Source: Planctomycetota bacterium (GTDB taxonomy: Bacteria > Planctomycetota > Phycisphaerae > Sedimentisphaerales > Anaerobacaceae). Taken from it: a DNA stretch of 7,537 bases. The stretch spans positions 1 through 7,537 of the forward strand of contig JADFHU010000254.1 in NCBI GenBank assembly GCA_022567055.1, read 5' to 3'. This document shows positions 1 through 4,375 of this stretch, in pieces. The position numbers and the translations under genes are program-made. The notes below the pieces were generated by a model. The model made no database searches, was not told the origin of the DNA, and saw only the letters and a program-made list of their open reading frames with translations. Numbering within the stretch: the stretch's first letter is position 1; the number at the start of each line of letters is the position of its first letter.

Positions 1-2
1 CT

Positions 3-1550
3 TGGGATTTTACCGGAGTTACTTTTGAGGTGAATACCAATTTCTATCGTGCCCATGGTAATAAGGCGGTGCAGATTCTGGTGGTCACAGGTAGGAATAA
101 TTTTATTAGTGGGTTAACGATCAAAGATGTGGGCAACCAAGGGCCGCGTCGTGGGTCGCAATTAGTCAAAGTGCATGGCGTTGATAATACCTTGGATGCC
201 TGCACCATCATGGCCAAGGGTTCGACCCCCTATGGCTATGGAGATATGATGGGGAAAGGAACAGGAAATCTAACGACCACAAATAAAAAATCCAGCCTTC
301 AAATTGGGGGCGAACGCATAAGCATCGTGGATTGTACGATTATCTCGCGCGCTTTCGGGCACGGCATATTCATGCAGGGGGCGATTGATACACTGATTCA
401 AGGCACCTACGTCGAGGGGGAGCTTAGAGAGACCAGTGACATCCTAATGGAAACGTCGGGACCTGCTTTTGATGTCGGATTCGTTAACAAATGGGACCAA
501 CCGAATCAAATTCAACCGGGTTGGACACTGTCATTGCAGGAAGACGGTATACGGGCCTACACCAGTGGCACTCCGCATGGATTTAGCAAGTCGAGAAAAA
601 CCAAGAATGTACGCGTTATCGACTGCACCGTGGTCAATATGAGATCGGGCGTCAACATCGCTTTTGCCGCCGGCACCAAACATATCGAAGGCTGCGTTGT
701 ATTGGATGTCGGAACATGGGGGTATCGCCCAGGATCCAATTCTACCATGGTGAATTGCAGCGGCAATGCGCCCCATGGAGCACTGTTGGTGTTAACGGGA
801 AGCGGTGACCAGCCGGTCAAGAATGCTAGCGTCGATTTGACGCTATTGCCGCATGACCAACAGGATAATAATCCCCTAATCGCCTATATTGTAGGTAAGA
901 ATCACACGATTAATCTACATAACGGCGGCATCGGCCTGCCCTACACGGATCAAGAGATTCGCGTGGGCGGCATCAGACCGACCTGGCGATTCCCCAAGGG
1001 TGAACTGGTCAATCCCGCGGAAAATGTGACATTTAACAATTACACGGGATATCCTGTGGTCCTGGCATCAACCGCGGAGGATTGCCGGGTGAAGAGCGTA
1101 GGACCTATCACGGATTACGGGAGTCGGACTACAGGGGTGTCGCTATTTGGAACGATCTCTAGTGCAAGTTCGCATGCTGGACTCCAAGTACCTGAACATA
1201 CGATTGATGGCAATCTAACGGATCCGAATAACTACTGGGATAGCCATGAAGGGATCGGGGCGTGGATAAGATATGACCTAGGGCAAGAAAAAACAGTCCG
1301 ATCGATATCGGTGCTGTGGCAGGATGGTTTGCACCATACGTATGATTTTACCCTGCAAGTATCGCACGACGGAACCGAATGGACAACCGTCTATACGGGC
1401 TCAAGTCAACAGACAGCATCCATGGAAACATATGGGTTTGAGCCCGCTAAGGGACGCTATATTCGGCTGATAAATAATGGGTCCACTCATGGAGAGAATT
1501 ACATCCAGATAAGGGAACTCAATGCGGACGTCGAGTCATGGGGGCAGTAA
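3..1550 (+). CDS. Right-handed beta-helix protein with C-terminal F5/8 type C (discoidin) domain, 5'-truncated by window
   Basis: The frame is open from the first complete codon of the window (W-D-F-T-G-V-T-F-E before the GTG at 30), so the true start lies upstream and the GTG at 30 is probably internal. About 515 residues are visible. Roughly the first 370 (to about position 1140) show short beta-strand turns of a parallel beta-helix: repeated patterns such as VRVIDCTVVNMRSGVNI, HIEGCVVLDVG and RISIVDCTIISRAFGHGIF, with regularly spaced Asn/Cys/Gly. This fold is typical of polysaccharide lyases, epimerases and glycoside-binding proteins. From about 1155 to 1545 follows an F5/8 type C/CBM32-like domain, with TIDGNLTDPNNYWDS, W-I-R-Y-D-L-G, LQVSHDGTEWTTVYTG and GRYIRLINNG. 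The inferred role is secreted binding or cleavage of polysaccharide. No catalytic residues can be assigned and the signal peptide would be outside the window. Base composition is clearly more AT-rich than clpB, suggesting horizontal acquisition. The stop is TAA at 1548-1550. Confidence 0.8.
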   Translation, partial: WDFTGVTFEVNTNFYRAHGNKAVQILVVTGRNNFISGLTIKDVGNQGPRRGSQLVKVHGVDNTLDACTIMAKGSTPYGYGDMMGKGTGNLTTTNKKSSLQIGGERISIVDCTIISRAFGHGIFMQGAIDTLIQGTYVEGELRETSDILMETSGPAFDVGFVNKWDQPNQIQPGWTLSLQEDGIRAYTSGTPHGFSKSRKTKNVRVIDCTVVNMRSGVNIAFAAGTKHIEGCVVLDVGTWGYRPGSNSTMVNCSGNAPHGALLVLTGSGDQPVKNASVDLTLLPHDQQDNNPLIAYIVGKNHTINLHNGGIGLPYTDQEIRVGGIRPTWRFPKGELVNPAENVTFNNYTGYPVVLASTAEDCRVKSVGPITDYGSRTTGVSLFGTISSASSHAGLQVPEHTIDGNLTDPNNYWDSHEGIGAWIRYDLGQEKTVRSISVLWQDGLHHTYDFTLQVSHDGTEWTTVYTGSSQQTASMETYGFEPAKGRYIRLINNGSTHGENYIQIRELNADVESWGQ

Positions 1551-1801
1551 GGGGTTGTCCTCTGCAAGAATAGAAATGAGGGCAAAAAGCATTTGAGTCA
1601 CGACGTTTTGAAATGGAAGTTTCTTCATTATAAAACTGAATACTGTTGGTTTCCAGCAGAGTGATCCCCAACAAGGTCAGCGTTTCGACAAATACGTTGC
1701 TGAGGAAATGGAAAGGGGTCATTCCCCGCATCGCAGCATCCAATCAACATTCAAGTTGTGTCGCTCAATCAAATGCTTAGATACGAGGACCCCTTTCCTC
1801 A
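1551..1801. other. Intergenic stretch without a convincing gene; contains an inverted repeat
   Basis: No coding region here can be tied to a family. A minus-strand open frame (about 1519-1743) encodes a hydrophobic segment around VFVETLTLLGITLLE, but it runs into the 3' end of the beta-helix gene, has no clear ribosome-binding site and matches no family I know. A 10-bp perfect inverted repeat, GAAAGGGGTC (1711-1720) and GACCCCTTTC (1788-1797), frames about 67 bp. Both arms extend outward with GAGGAAA-like sequence. The right arm stops where uvrA similarity begins, so it may mark a recombination boundary. No U-tract terminator is visible after the TAA at 1550. Confidence 0.35.
1711..1797. repeat. 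10-bp inverted repeat flanking 67 bp, next to the uvrA relic
   Basis: The arms GAAAGGGGTC (1711-1720) and GACCCCTTTC (1788-1797) are exact reverse complements. Just outside them both sides carry a GAGGAAA/TTTCCTC match, with one arm holding a few extra bases. The right arm ends within a few bases of the first uvrA-like codon. It could be the remains of a small mobile element or chance; no flanking target duplication was found. Confidence 0.35.
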
Positions 1802-2072
1802 CCCGCCATCCTGCGGACCCTGATGGACGTGGGCCTGGGCTACATCAAACTGGGCCAATCGGCCGTCACCCTGTCGAGCAGTGAAGCGCAGCGCATTAAG
1901 CTGGCTCGGGAACTGGCCCAGCGGGATACTGGCAAGACCCTCTGCATCCTGGACGAACCCACCACCGGCCTCCATTTTCAAGACATCAGCATGCTGCTCT
2001 CGGTCCTACAGCGTCTGGTCGACACCGGCAACACCATTATCGTCATCGAACAAAACCTCGACGTCATCAAGA
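1802..2072 (+). pseudogene. uvrA: Decayed C-terminal fragment of UvrA (excinuclease ABC subunit A)
   Basis: About 90 residues match the second ATPase domain of UvrA, the DNA-damage recognition subunit of nucleotide excision repair. In order they are PAILRTLMDVGLGYIKLGQS, a signature LSSSEAQRIKLAREL, an intact Walker B ILDEPTTGLHF and IVIEQNLDVIKT. A functional UvrA is about 930-950 residues, so only around 10% is present: no Walker A and no zinc modules. Similarity starts upstream of the ATG at 1823, and an in-frame TAG at 1778 shows there is no proper beginning. The ABC signature is LSSSEAQR where UvrA has LSGGEAQR, and the switch histidine of IEHN is glutamine; both changes would damage ATPase function. 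Similarity fades at about 2072, after VIKT, although the frame stays open to the stop at 2230 with unrelated sequence. I read this as a relic of an extra uvrA copy, not an expressed gene. Confidence 0.82.
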
Positions 2073-2074
2073 CC

Positions 2075-2209
2075 CCCGACTCTCAATCCGGCGGTGCCGG
2101 ACAGCTCAACGATCATCCGCTTTGGGCCGGCACGACTGATAAAAAACGTCAACAAAACCACCACGATGACGGAAAGCAGAATGAGTACGACTTTGGTGTT
2201 CTTTTTCAT
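2075..2209 (-). pseudogene. Possible truncated small membrane-anchored protein
   Basis: On the minus strand an ATG at 2209 opens MKKNTKVVLILLSV followed by a long run of V/L/I/F. This is a classic lysine-started N-terminal membrane anchor or uncleaved signal, about 22 hydrophobic residues long. After it comes ISRAGPKRMIVELSGTAGLRV. The frame stays open to 2006, but from about 2072 downward it is simply antisense to the uvrA relic, so the real protein, if there was one, was cut off there. No clear Shine-Dalgarno precedes the ATG. I do not recognise the family. An alternative is a chance hydrophobic frame, although the Lys-rich start plus anchor is unusually gene-like. Confidence 0.3.
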
Positions 2210-2471
2210 GTTATGCGCTCGTTGACATAGGTTGCGGCCGAACAAGTTATATGCTTTTGCTGATAACACCAGTAATGGTACTCTGAAAATTAGCGATCGA
2301 CAACAAATATGTAGCAGAATGGGGTACTCCCTATCTCGATCACACCGGAATACGGATGTTAGCAGTAAATCTTGGTATTACTCAAACGCTTGGAATACTG
2401 TCAAATTTGTTCAAGAACTACAGTAGGGACTCTAGTAACGAAGAGATGTCTCTCACAGAGGCACCAAGGCA
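2210..2471. other. Non-coding stretch, no recognisable gene or RNA
   Basis: The region is AT-richer than its right-hand neighbours. A 64-codon plus-strand frame (2232-2426) has no ribosome-binding site, no domain-like pattern and an unremarkable composition, so I do not call it. No tRNA cloverleaf, rRNA or obvious riboswitch was seen. The 13-mer GGTTGCGGCCGAA at 2230-2242 recurs at 2699-2711 on the far side of the palindromic element. Confidence 0.4.
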
Positions 2472-2633
2472 CTTAGAGCACCTAACAAAATGAGTCTGCA
2501 TTCGATCGGCTTCTTTTGCCTCTGGACGGCGTCAGGCTCCATCGACCATCCTCGGATGGCCTGCTTCGCCTTCCTTGCCAGAGCCAAAAATGCTCGCTCT
2601 CGGTGCGACGATCATTTTGTTAGGGGCTCTAAG
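2472..2633. mobile_element. 162-bp long palindromic element (MITE-like; attC-like alternative)
   Basis: The terminal arms 2472-2493 and 2612-2633 are reverse complements at 21 of 22 positions; the core of the arm is CCTAACAAAATGA. The single mismatch is A2480 opposite G2625. The symmetry continues inward: TTTTGCCTCTGG (2514-2525) pairs with CCAGAGCCAAAA at 2578-2589 with one mismatch. The exact centre (2552.5) carries a perfect small hairpin, CCATC-CTCG-GATGG (2546-2559), so the whole element can fold into one cruciform. There is no transposase inside. Both outer ends carry TA just beyond the GAGC/GCTC boundary, compatible with a TA-duplicating transposon derivative. The left core ACCTAAC fits the integron RYYYAAC box, but the right core GTTAGGG misses the GTTRRRY consensus at the last base, and the arms extend beyond it. 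I therefore favour a non-autonomous transposon remnant. Confidence 0.62.
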
Positions 2634-2691
2634 AAAAGAAAGAGGACAGTGACAGCCTCTCAGCGGCCTCTGCGATCTCCGCGAGAGACAT
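2634..2691 (-). pseudogene. Possible 5' scrap of an ORF interrupted by the palindromic element
   Basis: On the minus strand, ATG at 2691 starts MSLAEIAEAAERLSLSSFFS and then stops at a TAG formed by the tip of the 162-bp palindrome. The beginning looks like an alpha-helical N-terminus of the kind seen in short antitoxin-like or regulatory proteins, but 20 residues cannot identify a family. There is no clear Shine-Dalgarno before the ATG, so this may be chance. Confidence 0.15.
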
Positions 2692-2702
2692 GCTTTTGGG
2701 TT

Positions 2703-2717
2703 GCGGCCGAAGGCCGC
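2703..2717. repeat. Perfect GC-rich hairpin with GAA loop
   Basis: GCGGCC (2703-2708), loop GAA, GGCCGC (2712-2717) gives a 6-bp all-GC stem. No U-run follows on either strand, so it is not an intrinsic terminator by the usual rule. Short stems with the same GAA/TTC loop also occur at 4061-4077 and 4188-4202. Confidence 0.5.
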
Positions 2718-2788
2718 GCTAAGGTCTGGGGCGTATACGATACTTTGTGGATGTGAGAGAGCCTGAAAACTCCCTCCCGAATTGTCTG

Positions 2789-2803
2789 TCCCTGATATAG
2801 GGA
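2789..2803. promoter_or_regulatory. Candidate upstream activator site (inverted repeat) for the sigma-54 promoter
   Basis: TCCCT (2789-2793) and AGGGA (2799-2803) are reverse complements separated by GATAT. The site lies roughly 155-170 bp upstream of the predicted transcription start, in the range where sigma-54 enhancer-binding proteins usually bind. The arms are only 5 bp and only one copy was seen, so the assignment is weak. Confidence 0.25.
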
Positions 2804-2932
2804 TCGGTGCCAAATTGACAAGCCATCAGGTGACACCGCTGCAAGAATGGCAGGCGATAGACGAAAGACTAACTCTACTATCATATATATAAGTCTTTTA
2901 TATTACGTATGTTACGGTTTTCTTTTCTGGTG

Positions 2933-2948
2933 TGGCACGCACTTTGCG
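2933..2948 (+). promoter_or_regulatory. Sigma-54 (RpoN) -24/-12 promoter of the Hsp20 operon
   Basis: TGGCAC-GCACT-TTGCG matches the sigma-54 consensus TGGCAC-N5-TTGC(A/T) at every position except the last, least conserved one. The invariant GG (2934-2935) and GC (2946-2947) are exactly 12 bp apart. Transcription would start near 2959, giving a leader of about 70 nt before the ATG at 3030. The position, orientation and distance fit the downstream hsp20 gene, and no sigma-32-like site or HrcA CIRCE element is seen. Sigma-54 promoters need an ATP-driven enhancer-binding protein, so the operon would be switched by a specific signal, not only by heat. Confidence 0.8.
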
Positions 2949-3014
2949 TAGATACTCATCGCATATGCAACATGACCTGTGAAGTTGAAAAAGAGCAATC
3001 GACAATACGCATAT

Positions 3015-3023
3015 AGGAGGTGA
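3015..3023 (+). promoter_or_regulatory. Very strong ribosome-binding site of hsp20-1
   Basis: AGGAGGTGA is a full 9-nt match to the anti-Shine-Dalgarno of 16S rRNA, with 6 nt to the ATG at 3030. It fixes the start. The bases GCATAT just upstream (3009-3014) can pair with ATATGC (2963-2968) in the leader, bringing a weak stem next to the site. Confidence 0.85.
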
Positions 3024-3029
3024 CTAACC

Positions 3030-3464
3030 ATGTTACTGAACCAATGGTATCCATTTTTTGATGTCAGTAAAACGTTGGGCGAGATGGACCGCTTCTTCAG
3101 CACCGCGAATCGTCCCTCGAGATTTCGAAGTGTCCCGCAAGGCGCCTTTCCGACGATCAATGTCTACGATCATGATGATGAGACTGTCGTGGTCGCCGAA
3201 ATTCCGGGCATCGATCCCGATGCATTGGAGGTGACCGTGTTGAGAGACACGGTGACTCTCAAGGGAAAACGGCCGAATGGGGCAGAGGAGGACCAAAGGG
3301 TCCATCGTAGAGAACGTGGCACAGGGACTTTTTCCAGGACCCTCACGCTACCCGATGCGGTGAACCCCGACACGGTCCAGGCCCGCTACGAGAACGGTAT
3401 CCTGCGTGTCACGCTGGAGAAAGCCGCAGAAGCTCAGGCCAAGAAAATCGCGGTTCAATCGTGA
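3030..3464 (+). CDS. Small heat-shock protein, Hsp20/alpha-crystallin family (first of pair)
   Basis: This is a 144-residue ATP-independent holdase of the cytoplasm, which binds unfolding proteins and keeps them accessible to DnaK and ClpB. A short variable N-terminal arm (about residues 1-40, with the aromatic-rich MLLNQWYPFFDV and DRFFS) precedes the alpha-crystallin domain from about residue 42 (FPTINVYDHDDETVVVAEIPGID) to about 135. The domain includes LEVTVLRDTVTLKGKR, RRERGTGTFSRTLTLPDAVN and the family hallmark A-x-Y-x-N-G-I-L-x-V-x-L (ARYENGILRVTLEK). The C-terminal I-x-V (KKIAVQS) is the conserved tail motif for oligomer assembly. Length is usual for the bacterial class. The start is set by a perfect Shine-Dalgarno 6 nt upstream. 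The gene is first in a two-gene operon behind a sigma-54 promoter; the second Hsp20 begins 75 nt after its stop. Confidence 0.95.
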   Translation: MLLNQWYPFFDVSKTLGEMDRFFSTANRPSRFRSVPQGAFPTINVYDHDDETVVVAEIPGIDPDALEVTVLRDTVTLKGKRPNGAEEDQRVHRRERGTGTFSRTLTLPDAVNPDTVQARYENGILRVTLEKAAEAQAKKIAVQS

Positions 3465-3476
3465 TCGCTTTCTGTA

Positions 3477-3491
3477 TGCACTTGCTGTGCA
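3477..3491 (+). repeat. Intercistronic hairpin between the two hsp20 genes
   Basis: TGCAC (3477-3481), loop TTGCT, GTGCA (3487-3491) forms a small stem 13 nt after the first stop codon. No U-tract follows, so it should not terminate. It could serve as an RNA processing or stability element giving unequal output of the two Hsp20s, which is inference. Confidence 0.35.
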
Positions 3492-3539
3492 CGTAAACAC
3501 CACCATGAAAACCGATAGGCCAAATTGGAGGTCATAGCC

Positions 3540-3929
3540 ATGACAACTCAAGAACTGACCAAACGAAGCTCGAATCAAGGGACTCGAACAGAAGAGGAAC
3601 ACACGCACTACTTTCAACCGGCTACGGACGTACGAGAAACAGACGAGGAGGTCCTGCTGCTGCTCGACATGCCGGGCGTGAGCAATGACCATATCGATCT
3701 CGTCGTCGAGAAAGGGACGCTCACCGTGACCGGCCAGACCGATCCGGAAGAGCAGGGAGAGCCCGTCTATCGAGAAACGCGTGTCGGCAACTATCGACGC
3801 ACCTTCTCGCTAAGTGATGACGTCGACACCGATCACATCAGTGCGGAAATGAAAGCGGGTGTCCTCACGGTGCGGATTCCCAAACCGGAGAAGGCCAAGC
3901 CCAGGCGAATTGTAATCGCCCGTGCGTAA
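3540..3929 (+). CDS. Small heat-shock protein, Hsp20/alpha-crystallin family (second of pair)
   Basis: I chose the ATG at 3540 because GGAGGT (3527-3532) sits 7 nt ahead of it; the upstream TTG at 3525 overlaps that site. The protein has 129 residues. A short polar N-terminal arm (TKRSSNQGTRTEEEHTH) leads into the alpha-crystallin domain from about residue 25: FQPATDVRETDEEVLLLLDMPGV, IDLVVEKGTLTVTGQ, YRETRVGNYRRTFSLSDDVD and AEMKAGVLTVRIPK. The last is the A-x-x-x-x-G-V-L hallmark with Lys-Ala in place of the usual Asn. The tail RRIVIARA holds the I-x-I oligomerisation motif. Its N-terminus differs greatly from the first Hsp20 and lacks the aromatic-rich arm, so the two are diverged paralogues that may form hetero-oligomers, as IbpA/IbpB do in E. 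coli (inference). It is almost certainly co-transcribed with the gene 75 nt upstream. Confidence 0.94.
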   Translation: MTTQELTKRSSNQGTRTEEEHTHYFQPATDVRETDEEVLLLLDMPGVSNDHIDLVVEKGTLTVTGQTDPEEQGEPVYRETRVGNYRRTFSLSDDVDTDHISAEMKAGVLTVRIPKPEKAKPRRIVIARA

Positions 3930-3937
3930 GTGACACG

Positions 3938-3993
3938 GGGCTCTGTTTGAAAATTCGCTCTCGCACGAACAATGGCGTTTTCAGACAGAGCCC
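3938..3993. repeat. 56-bp inverted repeat after the hsp20 operon
   Basis: Arms GGGCTCTGTTTGAAAA (3938-3953) and its reverse complement (3978-3993) match at 15 of 16 bases around a 24-nt loop that has TTCG/CGAA near its base. It starts 8 bp after the hsp20-2 stop, where a terminator is expected, but no U-run follows the stem on the plus strand. The arm sequence resembles transposon ends (GGGCTCTGT...GAAAA). It may be a mini-MITE acting as a transcription barrier, or a factor-assisted terminator. Confidence 0.6.
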
Positions 3994-4060
3994 AGGCGGT
4001 ATCAGAAAACTCGATCTAACTTCGAGTGAAGAGTGAACCCCACGTTGCATAAATATCAAG

Positions 4061-4077
4061 TTATGCCTTCGGCATAA
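4061..4077. repeat. Perfect hairpin with TTC loop
   Basis: TTATGCC (4061-4067), loop TTC, GGCATAA (4071-4077) has 7 perfect base pairs. It lies between the hsp20 operon and the CACAGAG-type repeat. There is no adjacent U-run. Its function is unknown; it shares the TTC/GAA loop with hairpins at 2703-2717 and 4188-4202. Confidence 0.5.
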
Positions 4078-4089
4078 GCACGGTGTTTT

Positions 4090-4176
4090 ACCACAGAGAA
4101 CTAAGAGGACACAGAGAAGCTACCGCCGCAGCTCTCCTCTTTCTTTTATCTCTGTGACCTCGGCGCTCTCTGTGGT
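4090..4176. repeat. 87-bp CACAGAG-type imperfect palindromic dispersed repeat
   Basis: The left arm ACCACAGAGAACTAAGAGGA... and the right arm ...CTCTGTGACC...CTCTCTGTGGT are reverse complements at most positions over about 30 bp. ACCACAGAGA at the outer tip and CACAGAGA at the inner side are exact. The loop is C/T-rich (CTCCTCTTTCTTTTATC). Repeats built from ACCACAGAG/ACACAGAG blocks are, to my knowledge, widespread in intergenic regions of several bacterial phyla, which supports a dispersed palindromic element and not a gene-specific regulator. Confidence 0.65.
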
Positions 4177-4187
4177 GCATCATATAC

Positions 4188-4202
4188 CTCACCGAAGGTG
4201 AG
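4188..4202. repeat. Perfect hairpin with GAA loop
   Basis: CTCACC (4188-4193), loop GAA, GGTGAG (4197-4202). It is a 6-bp stem about 175 nt before clpB. No U-run follows. Confidence 0.45.
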
Positions 4203-4360
4203 ATTCACAACCAACACGGTCATGTGAGCCACACAGCCCATGGACTCTGAATATCCTTCATGCGAGAAGTCTTGCGTGTTGAAGTATGTAACCTAAGGGC
4301 GAAGGGTGAAGGCGAGCCTGTTCCTGAATCTGGTCTAGAGGGTTTCTTTTGAACTCCCGC

Positions 4361-4370
4361 AGGGGAGTGA
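4361..4370 (+). promoter_or_regulatory. Ribosome-binding site that decides the clpB start
   Basis: AGGGGAGTGA (4361-4370) lies 5 nt before the ATG at 4376, with the GGGAG core 8 nt before it. The in-frame TTG at 4349 and GTG at 4367 are upstream of or inside this site, so ATG 4376 is the natural start. It gives the typical ClpB opening MKYDKITIKAEEAL. Confidence 0.8.
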
Positions 4371-4375
4371 CAGCT

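Larger units (their letters stand above)
2634..2932. other. Upstream region of the Hsp20 operon; no gene supported
   Basis: Several overlapping open frames lie here on both strands, but none shows a domain-like pattern with a ribosome-binding site. The left part is GC-rich with the GCGGCC hairpin. The right part (about 2880-2925) is strongly AT-rich (TATATATAAG, TTTTATATTACG), as expected for a bendable segment upstream of an enhancer-dependent promoter. A TTGACA at 2815-2820 has no -10 partner at the proper spacing. The inverted repeat TCCCT-GATAT-AGGGA (2789-2803) is the best visible candidate for an activator site. Confidence 0.4.
3930..4375. other. Palindrome-rich intergenic region between hsp20-2 and clpB
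   Basis: This stretch of about 446 bp holds four palindromic structures (3938-3993, 4061-4077, 4090-4176, 4188-4202) and no supported gene. The part from 4203 to 4360 should contain the clpB promoter, but I find no clear sigma-32 (CTTGAA...CCCCAT), sigma-54 or CIRCE element. TTGAAG at 4278-4283 has no convincing -10 partner. A minus-strand frame across 4220-4483 is mostly antisense to clpB and is not called. Confidence 0.5.

Noticed and set aside
1519..1743. Minus-strand 74-codon frame with a hydrophobic patch
   Set aside because: It overlaps the end of the beta-helix gene, has no ribosome-binding site and no recognisable family pattern. A real fragment cannot be excluded but is not supported.
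1823..2230. A complete 135-residue ATPase gene
   Set aside because: The first 85 or so residues are clearly internal UvrA sequence that begins before this ATG, and the rest is unrelated sequence with no family similarity, so it is a relic.
2232..2426. Plus-strand 64-codon frame after the uvrA relic
   Set aside because: No Shine-Dalgarno, no domain pattern and a random-looking composition in a scar region.
2480..2626. Integron attC site
   Set aside because: The left box fits RYYYAAC but the right box ends in G and not a pyrimidine. The matching arms extend well outside the core boxes, and no cassette array or integrase is present. A MITE explains more.
2815..2843. Sigma-70 promoter based on TTGACA at 2815
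   Set aside because: No -10-like hexamer at 16-18 bp spacing (the sequence there is GC-rich), while a perfect sigma-54 site lies closer to the gene.
2490..2884. Several overlapping frames of 74-93 codons on both strands
   Set aside because: They run through the palindromic element and its flanks with Ser/Arg-rich, non-family-like translations, as expected from GC-rich non-coding DNA.
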